Shown in pieces: positions 40,147-48,541 of a DNA stretch of 56,774 bases. Each line of letters starts with the position of its first letter. Position 1 is the first letter of the stretch. The DNA comes from Micromonospora sp. PLK6-60 (GTDB taxonomy: Bacteria > Actinomycetota > Actinomycetes > Mycobacteriales > Micromonosporaceae), in the NCBI RefSeq assembly GCF_019890675.1, contig NZ_JAIOAA010000026.1, positions 1 through 56,774 on the forward strand, given 5' to 3'. The notes under the pieces are model-generated. The model did not search any database. It worked only from the letters and a program-made list of their open reading frames with translations, and had not been told where the DNA came from. Made by a program: the position numbers and the translations under genes.

Positions 40147-40283
40147 GCTAAGCGTGGTTGTCCGGGTCGGCGGCGGGGCCGCTGAGCATGGCGGTCCGGG
40201 TCGGCGGCGGGGCCGCTGAGCATGGCGGTCCGGGTCGGCGGCGGGGCCGCTGAGCGTGGTGGTCCGGGTCGGCGGCGGGGGCC
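40147..40283. repeat. Four tandem copies of a 34-bp unit
   Basis: Units start at 40147, 40181, 40215 and 40249 (the last has one extra G): GCTGAGCATGGCGGTCCGGG then TCGGCGGCGGGGCC. The array runs up to the 3' end of the HAD gene and lies between the antiporter start and the HAD stop. No spacers, so it is not a CRISPR. Confidence 0.93.
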
Positions 40284-40285
40284 GC

Positions 40286-40963
40286 TCAGCGCAGCGCGCC
40301 GATGGGGCTCTCGGCCAGCCCGGCCAGCAGGGCCGCCGGGTCGTCGTACACGGCCACGGCGCCGGCGCCGGCCAGCTCACCCCGGCTGGTGCCGCCGCAG
40401 GCCAGCCCGATGCAGGGGATGTCCAGCTTGCCGGCGGCCGCCACGTCCCACACCGAGTCGCCGACGAAGACCACCTCGGCCGGGTCCAGCCCGGCCTGGT
40501 CCAGGGCGGCGGTCAGGATGTCCGGCGCGGGCTTGCTCTCCTTCGCGTCGGCGGAGGAGGTCACCGTGTCCAGCACGTCGTCGGCGTCCAGGGTCCGACG
40601 CAGCGCCGCCACCTCGTGCTCGGCCGCCGAGGTGGCCAGCACCACCCGCAGGCCGCGGGCGGCGCAGGCGCGCAGCAGGTCGGCGGCGCGGGGCAGCGGC
40701 GCCAGCCGCTCGAACCAGCCGGCGAAGAGGCTGTCGTGGGCGTCGCGCAGCCGCTCGTCGTCGTCCCGGTCGCGCTCGGCGCCGAGCAGGTGGTCGAGGA
40801 GCTTGTCCGACCCCATCCCGATGGACCGGTGGATGACCGCCATCGGCACCCGGTGCTCGGCCTGGCGGAGCGCCTCCCACCAGGCGACCGTGTGCAGGTA
40901 CGTGGTATCGACCAGGGTTCCGTCGACGTCGAAGAGGACACCGCTGCGCTTCGGATCGGGCAT
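40286..40963 (-). CDS. HAD-superfamily phosphatase (phosphoglycolate phosphatase-like)
   Basis: 225 aa. Motif I LFDVDGTLVDTTYLHTVAWW, motif II VVLATSAAEHEV, motif III ESKPAPDIL, motif IV VVFVGDSVWDVAAAGK. Cap domain is the C1 helical type. Substrate unknown. GGAGG eight bases before ATG 40963 fixes the start. Ten bases downstream of the SpoIIE phosphatase gene on the same strand, so co-transcribed with it. Confidence 0.9.
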   Translation of the reverse strand: MPDPKRSGVLFDVDGTLVDTTYLHTVAWWEALRQAEHRVPMAVIHRSIGMGSDKLLDHLLGAERDRDDDERLRDAHDSLFAGWFERLAPLPRAADLLRACAARGLRVVLATSAAEHEVAALRRTLDADDVLDTVTSSADAKESKPAPDILTAALDQAGLDPAEVVFVGDSVWDVAAAGKLDIPCIGLACGGTSRGELAGAGAVAVYDDPAALLAGLAESPIGALR

Positions 40964-40973
40964 GGTGCTCCTC

Positions 40974-43130
40974 CTACCCGGGCAGCCCGCCCCCGACGCC
41001 TGGCGGGGCCGGCGGAACGAGGATCTCGAACCAGACGGTCGAGCCGCGCACCGTGGGGTCGGTGCCCCAGGCGTCGCTCAACTCCTCGATCAGCCCCAGC
41101 CCCCGTCCCCGGCTGCTCAGCGTGTCGGTCCGGGCTCGGGTGACCTGGCCCCGGGTGCCCGAGTCGGCGACCGAGACCAGCAGCCGTTCCGGGCTGAGGT
41201 CGATCTCCACCCGGGCGGCGGTGCCGGCGTGCAGCAGCGCGTTGGTGGTCAGCTCACTGGTGCACAGCACCGCCGCACCGATCACCTGCTCGGGCACCTG
41301 CCACTCGGTGAGCTGTGCGGTCAGCCAGTGCCGCACCCGGCTGGGCGCGGTCGGCTCGGCGGGCACCTCCATGCTCGCCGACCGGCTCGGCCGCAGCGCG
41401 TGCTCCACCGCGAGCACCGCCACGTCGTCCTCGGTGGCCCCGGGCACCGCCGCGCTGGCCACCGCGCAGAGCGCCCGCGGATCGCCGCTGCCGGCGCCGG
41501 CGACCGCCGCCGCCAGCCCGTCCAGCCCGGCCGACAGCCCCTGCCAGCGACGCTCGACCACCCCGTCGCTGAACATCAGCAGGCTGTCCCCGGCGGGGAA
41601 GGGCACGGTGACGGTGCGGGGTCGGCCGCCGAGGCCCAGCGGCGGGCCGGGGGGCAGGTCGACGTACGTGGCGGTGGCGGAGCCGTCCGGCTCGGCGCGG
41701 CGGATCAGCGGCGCCGGGTGCCCGGCGCTGGCCAGCGTCACCTGCTGCCGCTCCAGGTCGATCAGCCCGAAGACCACGGTGACGAAGAGCTCCTCCGTGC
41801 CGGCCTCGGCGGCCAGGCTGCCGACCAGCCGGTCCAGCCCGCCGAGCACGGCGTCCGGTCGCGGGTCGGTGAGCGCCAGCGCGCGCAGCGCGGCGCGTAC
41901 CTGGCCCATCCGGGCGGCGGCCTGCACGTCGTGGCCGGCCACGTCGCCGAGCACCACGCCCAGCCCGCCGGTGGGCAGGGTGAACGCGTCGTAGAAGTCC
42001 CCGCCCGCGGCGTTGCCGTCGACGCCGGGGTCGTAGCGGGCGGCGACGCGCAACCGGGGCAGGGCCGGCAGGTGTTCCGGCAGCATGCTGCGTTGCAGCA
42101 GTTGGGCGGTGCCGTGCTGGGTCTCGAACCGGCGGGCCCGCTCGGCGGCCTGGCCGACCAGCTCGACCACGGCGGCCAGCAGCGCCCGCTCGGTGCCGGT
42201 CCAGGTGTGCGGCGTCTGGTAGCCGATCGCCAGGGCACCCCGGATCACCCCGGAGCGCAGCGGCAGGGCGGCCAGGGCCCGGATCTTCTGGTCGTGCCGG
42301 TCCACGGCGGCCTCCCGCAGCGGCTGGCCGTCGGTGACCAGGAACGGCACCCCGCTGCGGGCGGTGGCGACCACCGGCGCGGACGAGTCGGCGACGGCCC
42401 GGCGCCACAGCGGCGGCAGCCGCTCGTCGGCCTCGTCGAGCAGCTCACCCCGGACCCGCCGGACCGTACGCCAGTTGGTGCCCTCGTCGATCACGAAGGA
42501 GACCCGGTCGGCGTCGAAGGAGCCCAGCGCGTAGCGCAGGGTCACCCGGGCCACGTCGTCGAGGGTGAGCGTGCCGGCGAGGGCGGCGGCGAAGTCGCTG
42601 ACGCTCTGCAACTGCTGGGTGACCTGACCGGTCTGCACCAGGACGGTGAGCACCCCGGCGACCCGCCCCGCGCTGTCGGTGACGGGGGAGTGGCAGCGGG
42701 TGAAGGTCGCCCCGCCGGGAGCGCCCAGGTCGCGGTGGATCGGCAGCACGGCCTCCCGCTCCAGGAACGGCTCACCGCGGCGGTAGCTGCGCTCGACCAC
42801 CTCGCCCGCCCCGGCGCTGTGCCACACCTCCCCGAACACCTCCGCCGCGGGCCGGCCGATCGCGCCGGGATGGCGGGGGCCGATCACCTCGGCGTACCGG
42901 TCGTTGTAGAGCATCAGGAAGTCGTCGCCGTAGAGCAGGCACATGGGCACCGGCGCGGCGAGGAGCACGTCGACCACGGCCCGGATCGCCGGGTCCCAGC
43001 TCTCGAGCGGGCCGAGCGGAGTCCGGGCCCAGGGGTGGCCGAGCACCGCCCCCGCGGCGCCGGCGCCCGTGGGGGGCTGCGGCGGAACGGGAGTGGATGG
43101 CGTGGGTACTCGCCCGACCGTGCCTGGCAT
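40974..43130 (-). CDS. PAS-GAF-SpoIIE phosphatase-HATPase signalling protein
   Basis: 718 aa. PAS-like sensor (about 40-165, LLYGDDFLMLYNDRYAEVIG), GAF (about 185-345, ALPLRSGVIRGALAIGYQTP), SpoIIE/PP2C domain (about 375-590, GGDFYDAFTLPTGGLGVVLG, DVAGHDVQAAARMG, ASAGHPAPLIRR, LLMFSDGVVERR) and a HATPase_c anti-sigma kinase-like domain (about 600-710, SELTTNALLHAG, VADSG, GRGLGLIEEL). The architecture belongs to partner-switching control of SigB/SigF-type factors: it could both phosphorylate and dephosphorylate anti-anti-sigma proteins (inference). TAGGCT six bases before the ATG suggests leaderless translation. Confidence 0.92.
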   Translation of the reverse strand: MPGTVGRVPTPSTPVPPQPPTGAGAAGAVLGHPWARTPLGPLESWDPAIRAVVDVLLAAPVPMCLLYGDDFLMLYNDRYAEVIGPRHPGAIGRPAAEVFGEVWHSAGAGEVVERSYRRGEPFLEREAVLPIHRDLGAPGGATFTRCHSPVTDSAGRVAGVLTVLVQTGQVTQQLQSVSDFAAALAGTLTLDDVARVTLRYALGSFDADRVSFVIDEGTNWRTVRRVRGELLDEADERLPPLWRRAVADSSAPVVATARSGVPFLVTDGQPLREAAVDRHDQKIRALAALPLRSGVIRGALAIGYQTPHTWTGTERALLAAVVELVGQAAERARRFETQHGTAQLLQRSMLPEHLPALPRLRVAARYDPGVDGNAAGGDFYDAFTLPTGGLGVVLGDVAGHDVQAAARMGQVRAALRALALTDPRPDAVLGGLDRLVGSLAAEAGTEELFVTVVFGLIDLERQQVTLASAGHPAPLIRRAEPDGSATATYVDLPPGPPLGLGGRPRTVTVPFPAGDSLLMFSDGVVERRWQGLSAGLDGLAAAVAGAGSGDPRALCAVASAAVPGATEDDVAVLAVEHALRPSRSASMEVPAEPTAPSRVRHWLTAQLTEWQVPEQVIGAAVLCTSELTTNALLHAGTAARVEIDLSPERLLVSVADSGTRGQVTRARTDTLSSRGRGLGLIEELSDAWGTDPTVRGSTVWFEILVPPAPPGVGGGLPG

Positions 43131-43320
43131 GTCCGCAGCCTATCCGCAGCGTGCGTACCCCGTTGCGATCATGCCGGCCGGCCGGCTCCGGCTGCCCTGT
43201 TGTCGCAGGTCAGGGCGGCTTTCGCGGGAGATGTCGGGAAATTCTGGGTGCCCGTCGCGGCGTGCCACCGGAGCAAGGGGGTAAGCGGGCGGCGCTAATC
43301 CATGCGACAGGAGGGACATC

Positions 43321-44190
43321 ATGCCGAAAACCCTCGCGATCGGGCAGGCCGACATCGGCTACGCCCTGACCGAGTTCTGGAAGTCGGTACTGCTCTTCAT
43401 CCCGAGGGCCATCGCATTCATCGTGATCCTCGTGGTGGGTTGGCTCATCGCCCGAGCCGTCCTCAAGATCGTGGACGCGGCGCTCGAACGGGTCGGCTTC
43501 GACCGGGCCGTGGAACGCGGCGGCATCAGACGCGCGTTGGAACGCACCAAGTACGACGCCAGCGACATCCTGGCCAGGCTGGCGTACTACGCCGTCCTGC
43601 TGTTCACCCTGCAGTTCGCCTTCGGGGTGTGGGGACCCAACGCGATCAGCGACCTGATCCGGGGCGTGATCTCGTGGCTGCCGCGGGCGTTCATCGCGAT
43701 CGTCATCGTGGTCGTCGCCGCCGCCATCGCCAACGCGGTGCGGGACCTGGTCACCGGCGCCCTCGGCGGACTGTCGTACGGCCGGGTGCTGGCCGACCTG
43801 ACGGCGATCTTCATCCTGGCGCTCGGTGTGATCGCCGCGCTGAACCAGGTGGGCATCGCCACCACGGTGACCACGCCGGTGCTGGTCGCGGTGCTCGCCA
43901 CGGTGGCCGGCATCCTGATCGTCGGCCTCGGCGGTGGCCTGGTGAAGCCGATGCAGGAACGCTGGGGTGGCTGGCTCAACCGCCTCGAGGCGGAGTCCCG
44001 GGCGATGCGCGAGCAGCGGGCCGGGCAGGGCGCCGGGCGCGGCGACTACGAGCGCCAGATGGCCGACCGGGGTGGCCAGCCGACCCAGGTGATGCCGGAG
44101 ACGTCGATGACCGGCGGCCGGGGCGGCCAGCAGGGCACGTACCGGTCCTCGGGCGACGAGACCCAGCAGTTCGGTCGGCCCAACGGCTGA
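43321..44190 (+). CDS. MscS-like mechanosensitive channel-related membrane protein
   Basis: 289 aa. Several membrane helices, with TM-helix (conserved MscS-associated) repeats: FIPRAIAFIVILVVGWLIAR followed by LERVGFDRAVERGG, then AFIAIVIVVVAAAIANAVRD, and VLVAVLATVAGILIVGLGGG. The C-terminal about 75 residues are polar (Gln/Gly/Arg-rich). It lacks an evident MscS beta domain, so channel activity is uncertain. CAGGAGG eight bases before the ATG. Confidence 0.85.
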   Translation: MPKTLAIGQADIGYALTEFWKSVLLFIPRAIAFIVILVVGWLIARAVLKIVDAALERVGFDRAVERGGIRRALERTKYDASDILARLAYYAVLLFTLQFAFGVWGPNAISDLIRGVISWLPRAFIAIVIVVVAAAIANAVRDLVTGALGGLSYGRVLADLTAIFILALGVIAALNQVGIATTVTTPVLVAVLATVAGILIVGLGGGLVKPMQERWGGWLNRLEAESRAMREQRAGQGAGRGDYERQMADRGGQPTQVMPETSMTGGRGGQQGTYRSSGDETQQFGRPNG

Positions 44191-44207
44191 CCGGTCGGGT
44201 GCGACCC

Positions 44208-44241
44208 GGAGGGTGTCCGCGAGTGGTCGCGGGCGCCCTCC
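44208..44241. terminator. 15-bp stem bidirectional terminator
   Basis: GGAGGGTGTCCGCGA / TCGCGGGCGCCCTCC with loop GTGG (13 Watson-Crick pairs), between convergent genes. Confidence 0.75.
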
Positions 44242-44254
44242 GCCCTGCCCACGC

Positions 44255-44620
44255 TCAGGCGAGGTGTCGCGGGTCCAGCGAGCGGGTCAGCGCGCAGATC
44301 GCCAGCAGCCGGGTGAGGGTCCAGTCCGGCTCGGCCCAGGCGGTCGCGGTGTCGGCGGGCGGGCGCCAGCCGTGCTCCAGGGCGGCGGCGCGTACCCCTT
44401 CGGCGTAGCCGGCCAGGGCCGCCGGGGTCAACGGCCGGCGGTCGCCGTCGAGGCTGTCCCGGACGGCCGCGGCGTGCTGGTCGACCAGGGCCAGCAGGCC
44501 CGGCCGGGCGGCGGCCGCGGCGAGGCCGGTGGCGCCGACCGAGGCGGTGAGCAGCGTGAGGGTGGACCGGGCCGCGTGCCCGGCGGTACCGGTCGTCACC
44601 CGGGGATACGGCACTCGCAT
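44255..44620 (-). CDS. Small conserved protein, DUF6401-like
   Basis: 121 aa: AARSTLTLLTASVGATGLAA, ARPGLLALVDQHAAAVRDSL, ALAGYAEGVRAAALEHGWRP and WTLTRLLAICALTRSLD. The pattern LLALVDQHAAAVRD...HGWRPP fits the actinobacterial DUF6401 group as I remember it; function unknown. TAACCT eight bases before the ATG suggests leaderless translation. Confidence 0.72.
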   Translation of the reverse strand: MRVPYPRVTTGTAGHAARSTLTLLTASVGATGLAAAAARPGLLALVDQHAAAVRDSLDGDRRPLTPAALAGYAEGVRAAALEHGWRPPADTATAWAEPDWTLTRLLAICALTRSLDPRHLA

Positions 44621-44785
44621 GAGGAGTCAGGTTAACGGCCGGGTAACCCCGCCGGCGTCCTCCGCACGGCCGGTCCGCCCTCGGCCCGGCCGGCGGCCGG
44701 ACCTCGTCCGCCGGGATTGATCCGGAGCCGGCTGGGCAAAAGGGAGCCGGGCGCGATCCGGCGCGGCGGGTACCGGGAGGCACGG

Positions 44786-45235
44786 ATGGGACAGTACGGG
44801 GACGGTCCGGACGCCGCGCACCGGCGGCCCGCCGGCGTCAGCGACGAGACGGTCGCGGCCCTGGGCAAGCTCAGCGAGGCGCTGGAGACGGCGGAGCGGG
44901 CCCGCGGCCACCTCTACGCGCTGCACCAGTTGGTCGGGCACGCCGACCTGCTGCTCGACGACGCGGTGCGGCGGTTCGACGACGCCGGGCACCCCGGGAT
45001 CGCCGACCGGATCTCCCAGGAGCTGCTGGGCCGCAACGTGATCGCGGGCCGGTGGACGTTCCAGCTCGTCGAGGAGTTCGACGACGGCTACCACGCGCTC
45101 TTCCGCGAACTGGACCGGCAGGCCCGCGACGAACTCGTCGGCGGGCGACGGCACCTGTACGAGGCGGAGATGAAGGAGCGGCGGCGCACCCGGGGCCGCC
45201 CGGGGCACGAGGCGCGCCCCGGCGACGGGGCCTAG
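44786..45235 (+). CDS. Conserved actinobacterial hypothetical protein
   Basis: 149 aa hydrophilic, helical and acidic: VSDETVAALGKLSEALETAE, RARGHLYALHQLVGHADLLL, LLGRNVIAGRWTFQLVEEFD and a basic end YEAEMKERRRTRGRPGHEA. I recognise the family as recurrent in actinomycetes without function. GGGAGG five bases before ATG 44786 fixes the start within a longer frame. Its stop overlaps the stop of the convergent small membrane gene by 4 bases (CTAG). Confidence 0.8.
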   Translation: MGQYGDGPDAAHRRPAGVSDETVAALGKLSEALETAERARGHLYALHQLVGHADLLLDDAVRRFDDAGHPGIADRISQELLGRNVIAGRWTFQLVEEFDDGYHALFRELDRQARDELVGGRRHLYEAEMKERRRTRGRPGHEARPGDGA

Positions 45236-45444
45236 TCGACCCCGCCCGCGCTCTCCGGCTGGCGGCGCTTCGCGTCGTCGACGATGATCACCGTGGCCAC
45301 CATCAGTGCGACGCAGACGCTGAACAGCCACGAGTCGTCGGAGACCAGCCAGGCGGCGACGGGCGCCTGGAGTGCGGCGAGCAGGAAGCCGAGCCAGGCC
45401 AGGCGACGCTGACGAGGGTTGAGGATGCCGGAGCCCTGTTGCAT
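45232..45444 (-). CDS. Small two-helix membrane protein
   Basis: 70 aa: QRRLAWLGFLLAALQAPVAA and SWLFSVCVALMVATVIIVD, with a polar C-terminus. TAAGAC seven bases before the ATG suggests a leaderless mRNA. Function unknown; codon use is normal. Convergent with the preceding gene. Confidence 0.75.
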   Translation of the reverse strand: MQQGSGILNPRQRRLAWLGFLLAALQAPVAAWLVSDDSWLFSVCVALMVATVIIVDDAKRRQPESAGGVD

Positions 45445-45605
45445 TCCGAAAGTCTTACGCGACGCCCCGGGATGCCGGAGCCCGTCGCGCCGATTCTGGA
45501 TGACCTGTCCGCTTTTTCGGACGACCGTCCCGCAGTTTTTGCCGCTTCGGGGGTGGTCGGTGCCGCCGCTTGCTGTTCTCGGTGGGGCCGGCGTTAGGGT
45601 CTTGC

Positions 45606-46964
45606 GTGTCCGTCACCACGCCCGCCCGACCGCGCGCCGGGCTGCTCCTGCTGGCCTACCTCGCCTTCGTCAGCCTCGGCCTGCCCGACGGCCTGCTCGG
45701 CGTCGGCTGGCCGTCCATCCGCACCACGTTCGCGCTGCCCACCGAGACGGTCGGCCTGTTGATCACGGTGGGCACCGTCGGGTACCTCACGTCGAGCGTG
45801 CTGGCCGGGTTCTCGCTCGCCCGGCTCGGCGTGGGCCGGCTGCTCGCGGTCAGCACCCTGCTGGCCAGCCTCGCCCTCACCGGGTACGCCACCTCGCCGG
45901 GGATCGCCCTGATGACCGGCTGCGCGCTGGTGCTCGGGCTCGGCTCGGGCGCGGTCGACGCCGGCCTGAACGCGTACGCGGCCGGGGCCTTCGGCCCCCG
46001 ACACATGAACTGGATGCACGCCTGCTTCGGGCTCGGGGTGGCGATCGGCCCACTGATCATGACCGCGGTGATCGGGGCCGGGCTCGGCTGGCGCTGGGGG
46101 TACGGGCTGGTCGCCGCCGCGCAACTGGCCCTCGCCGCGGCGTTCGCGCTGACCGTACGCGCCTGGCTGGCCCGGACACCGGCGCCGGCCGGGCCCGGCG
46201 GGCAGGTCGGCGACAGTCCCGCCCCAGGTCTGGCGACCCCCGCCACCCCCGTCCCCACCCACGGCCCGGCCGCCACCAGCGCCCCGACCGCCGCTGACGG
46301 GCCGGCCGGCTCCGACGGGCCGGCCGCGACCGGCGTGGTCACCGCCGCGCCCGCGCCCGCCACCGTTTCCGCGCCGGTGCGGGTCCGGGACACGCTGCGG
46401 CTGCCGGCCGTCTGGCTCGGCGGACTGGCGTTCGCGGTGTACGTGGCCATCGAGGTCAGCACCGGCCTGTGGGCGTTCCTGCTGCTCACCGAGGGGCGCG
46501 GCCTGGCGCCGGCCACCGCCGGGCTCTGCGTCTCCGGCTACTGGGGGAGCCTCTTCGTCGGCCGGGTGGTGCAGGGGGTGGTCGCCGAACGGCTGGGCAC
46601 CGCCCAGGTGCTGCGGGCCAGCCTGGTCGGGATGGCGGCCGGCGCCCTGCTCGTCGCGCTGCCCGGCCCCGGGTGGCTCACCGCGGCCGGCCTGTTCGTC
46701 GTCGGCTTCGCCGCCGCGCCGGTCTTCCCGTTGCTCACCCTCACCACCGCCGAGCGGGTCGGCGCCGCGCACGCCGACCGCACCATCGGGCTGCAGATCG
46801 GCGCGGCCGGCATCGGTGCCGCGCTGATCCCGTCCGGGCTCGGCGTGCTGTTCAGCCACACCTCGGTGACGCTGCTCGGGCCGGCCATGACCGGGCTGGC
46901 GGTGCTGCTCCTGCTGCTGCACCTGCTGGCCGGCCGGCCCCCGACCCGCCCGGCCACCGGCTGA
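45606..46964 (+). CDS. MFS transporter
   Basis: 452 aa, 12 predicted helices in two halves. Visible: FVSLGLPDGLLGVGWPSIRT, LGVGRLLAVSTLLASLALTG, LGLGSGAVDAGLNAYAAGAF and HACFGLGVAIGPLIMTAVI. An Ala/Pro/Thr-rich loop (about 195-255) joins the halves, then ISTGLWAFLLLTE-like helices. The FucP/YbjJ-like set (DGLLGVGWP, GAVDAGLNAY, MHACFGLG) suggests a sugar or small-solute porter. TAGGGT five bases before the GTG start: leaderless. The end lies in a short tandem repeat. Confidence 0.88.
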   Translation: MSVTTPARPRAGLLLLAYLAFVSLGLPDGLLGVGWPSIRTTFALPTETVGLLITVGTVGYLTSSVLAGFSLARLGVGRLLAVSTLLASLALTGYATSPGIALMTGCALVLGLGSGAVDAGLNAYAAGAFGPRHMNWMHACFGLGVAIGPLIMTAVIGAGLGWRWGYGLVAAAQLALAAAFALTVRAWLARTPAPAGPGGQVGDSPAPGLATPATPVPTHGPAATSAPTAADGPAGSDGPAATGVVTAAPAPATVSAPVRVRDTLRLPAVWLGGLAFAVYVAIEVSTGLWAFLLLTEGRGLAPATAGLCVSGYWGSLFVGRVVQGVVAERLGTAQVLRASLVGMAAGALLVALPGPGWLTAAGLFVVGFAAAPVFPLLTLTTAERVGAAHADRTIGLQIGAAGIGAALIPSGLGVLFSHTSVTLLGPAMTGLAVLLLLLHLLAGRPPTRPATG

Positions 46965-47100
46965 ACCTGGCCTGCCGGCTGAACCTGGCCTGCCGGCTGA
47001 GCCCTCGCCGGTCGGCTGCGGCCCGGATGCCGCAGAGTGGGCCATCCACGAGCGGGGATCGGCCCGGATGCCGCAGGGCGGGCCATCGCCGGGCGGGGAC
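46961..47100. repeat. Short tandem repeats after the MFS gene
   Basis: Two 18-base copies of CTGAACCTGGCCTGCCGG (46961-46996, the first containing the MFS stop codon) followed by two copies of a ~41-base unit with CGGCCCGGATGCCGCAG (from 47019 and 47060). No gene seen between 46965 and 47154. Confidence 0.85.
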
Positions 47101-47154
47101 CGGTCCGCGGCGCCGAGGTGAGCCCGGCGGGCCGGATCGGCGGTGGCGGGAACG

Positions 47155-47415
47155 TCACATGGTGTCGGGGCCGGTCCGTCCGGTGGTCGACGGGCGGTAC
47201 GCCCGTTCGGTGTCGGTCATCTCACGCCGCTCGGCCGCCGGCCCGGCGCCGCGGTCCACCGGCTCGGGGCCGTGCCCGAAGGCGGCCTCCTCGCCGGCGT
47301 CGTTGCCGGTCGCGTCGTCGGCCTGCCCGTCGATCGTCGAGCGGGCGATGGCCCGGTCCAACTCGCCCAGCGGGGTCTGCTGCTCGTCGCGCCACACCCT
47401 GTCGTTGTCCGTCAT
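47155..47415 (-). CDS. Small acidic hydrophilic protein, stress-promoter linked
   Basis: 86 aa: MTDNDRVWRDEQQTPLGELD, RAIARSTIDGQADDATGND, then EEAAFGHGPEPVDRG and ERAYRPSTTGR. Low hydrophobicity and probably disordered. No family recognised. There is no ribosome binding site, but a textbook GTTT-N15-GGGTAC promoter ends 9 bases before the ATG, so transcription would begin almost at the start codon. First of a run of stress-type genes. Confidence 0.72.
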   Translation of the reverse strand: MTDNDRVWRDEQQTPLGELDRAIARSTIDGQADDATGNDAGEEAAFGHGPEPVDRGAGPAAERREMTDTERAYRPSTTGRTGPDTM

Positions 47416-47424
47416 CTGAGTCCG

Positions 47425-47449
47425 GTACCCGGGCGGCGGGCGGGCAAAC
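47425..47449 (-). promoter_or_regulatory. SigB/SigF-type promoter (GTTT-N15-GGGTAC)
   Basis: Minus strand GTTT (47449-47446), 15 bases, GGGTAC (47430-47425): an exact consensus match, 9 bases before the start of the small acidic protein. Confidence 0.75.
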
Positions 47450-47463
47450 GGGCCGCGCACGCG

Positions 47464-47494
47464 ACGACGGCCGCCGGGGACCGGCGGCCGTCGT
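47464..47494 (-). terminator. 14-bp stem terminator after SRPBCC gene
   Basis: Perfect stem ACGACGGCCGCCGG / CCGGCGGCCGTCGT, loop GGA, 27 bases downstream of the SRPBCC stop and upstream of the next gene's promoter. Confidence 0.85.
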
Positions 47495-47520
47495 GCGCGG
47501 TTGGGTGATGGGGGAGAGGG

Positions 47521-47982
47521 TCAGGGGGTGGGACGGTCGACCGAGCCACGCCAGGCGCCCGTCTCCTGGCCGCGCCGCTCGATGAACTGCTTGAAGCGGT
47601 CCAGGTCGCCCTTGGTCCGGCGGTCGACCACGCCGAGCTTGTCGCCGGCCTGCTCGACCACGCCGTGCGGCTCGAAGTCCATCTGGAGCGTGACCCGGGT
47701 GTGGCCCTCGTCCAGCCGGTGGAAGGTCACCACGCCGGCCTGCTGGGTGCCGCCGGTGGACTTCCAGGCCACCCGCTCGTCGGGCAGCTGCTCGGTGATC
47801 TCGGCGTCGAACTCGCGCTTCACCCCGGCGATCTCGACCGTCCAGTGGGTCATGGTGTCGGAGAGCTGCCGGACCTCCTGCACGCCCTCCATGAAGTGGG
47901 GGAACTCCTCGAACTGGGTCCACTGGTCGTACGCCGTCCGGATCGGGACCGCGACGTCCACGTGCTCGACAACGCCACTCAT
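47521..47982 (-). CDS. SRPBCC family protein (polyketide cyclase/dehydrase-like)
   Basis: 153 aa START/Bet v1-like fold: VEHVDVAVPIRTAYDQWTQF, EEFPHFMEGVQEVRQL, EIAGVKREFDAEITEQLPDE and GVVTFHRLDEGHTRVTLQMD. The EFPHFM...V motif is typical of the cyclase/dehydrase (COG5637-type) group. Ligand unknown. GAGGAGG before ATG 47982 fixes the start. I see no SigB-type box directly upstream. Confidence 0.88.
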   Translation of the reverse strand: MSGVVEHVDVAVPIRTAYDQWTQFEEFPHFMEGVQEVRQLSDTMTHWTVEIAGVKREFDAEITEQLPDERVAWKSTGGTQQAGVVTFHRLDEGHTRVTLQMDFEPHGVVEQAGDKLGVVDRRTKGDLDRFKQFIERRGQETGAWRGSVDRPTP

Positions 47983-48037
47983 GCAGGTTCCTCCTCTGAC
48001 CGCTGGCGGCACGGGGTGGCCGTGGGCCGGCCCACCC

Positions 48038-48454
48038 TCACCAGCGGGTCGTCTCGTTTCTGTGCCCGAGTGCGGCCCACACCTCGGAGATCGTCTGGTA
48101 ACGGGTGCCCTCCGGCAGGCGTCCCAGCGCGTCGACGATGTCCGCCGGCGCCTGGTTCTCCCGCGCGTTGGCCAGCAACGCCTCCCGGTCCCCGGGCAGG
48201 GCGGTCATCGTGATGAACCGGCCGAGGCGACTGCGCGCCTCCACGTCGTCCGAGCTCATCCCCTGCGGGTTGCCGCTGCGCAGCGCGCCGCGCGGGACGG
48301 TCTTCGGCTCCGGCTGGTCCTCCCCGGCAGGCTCCGGCTGGCGGAACTCCTCGACCCGGGAGCCGCCGGTACCCGGCCCCTGCACCAGACCCTCGACGTC
48401 CTGGGCCATGTTGTCGTCGACCCTGGGCGAGTGCTTGCTGTTGCCTCGTTCCAT
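48038..48454 (-). CDS. DUF2795 domain protein
   Basis: 138 aa. N-terminal MERGNSKHSPRVDDNMAQDV and PEPAGEDQPEP precede VEARSRLGRFITMTALPGDR, EALLANARENQAPADIVDAL and YQTISEVWAALGH, the DUF2795 domain. Role unknown, frequently with stress genes. I place the start at ATG 48454, where relatives begin. The ATG at 48466 sits on the -10 of a GTTT-N15-GGGCAT promoter, so it could not be translated from that transcript. Confidence 0.85.
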   Translation of the reverse strand: MERGNSKHSPRVDDNMAQDVEGLVQGPGTGGSRVEEFRQPEPAGEDQPEPKTVPRGALRSGNPQGMSSDDVEARSRLGRFITMTALPGDREALLANARENQAPADIVDALGRLPEGTRYQTISEVWAALGHRNETTRW

Positions 48455-48464
48455 GCCGTCAGAC

Positions 48465-48489
48465 ATGCCCGAGCGGGCCGCCGGTAAAC
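48465..48489 (-). promoter_or_regulatory. SigB/SigF-type promoter (GTTT-N15-GGGCAT)
   Basis: Minus strand GTTT (48489-48486), 15 bases, GGGCAT (48470-48465), 10 bases before the preferred DUF2795 start. The same -10 variant is used at 51606. Confidence 0.55.
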
Positions 48490-48541
48490 CGGGGACGGCC
48501 GGCCGGGCCGGTCATCGGACCCCGAACCGGGAGGAAACCCG

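Noticed and set aside
40147..40283. CRISPR array
   Set aside because: Units are contiguous 34-base tandem repeats with no spacers and no cas genes.
43260..43300. SigB/SigF-type promoter before the MscS-like gene
   Set aside because: GGGTAA is present but no GTTT-like -35 lies at 14-17 bases upstream.
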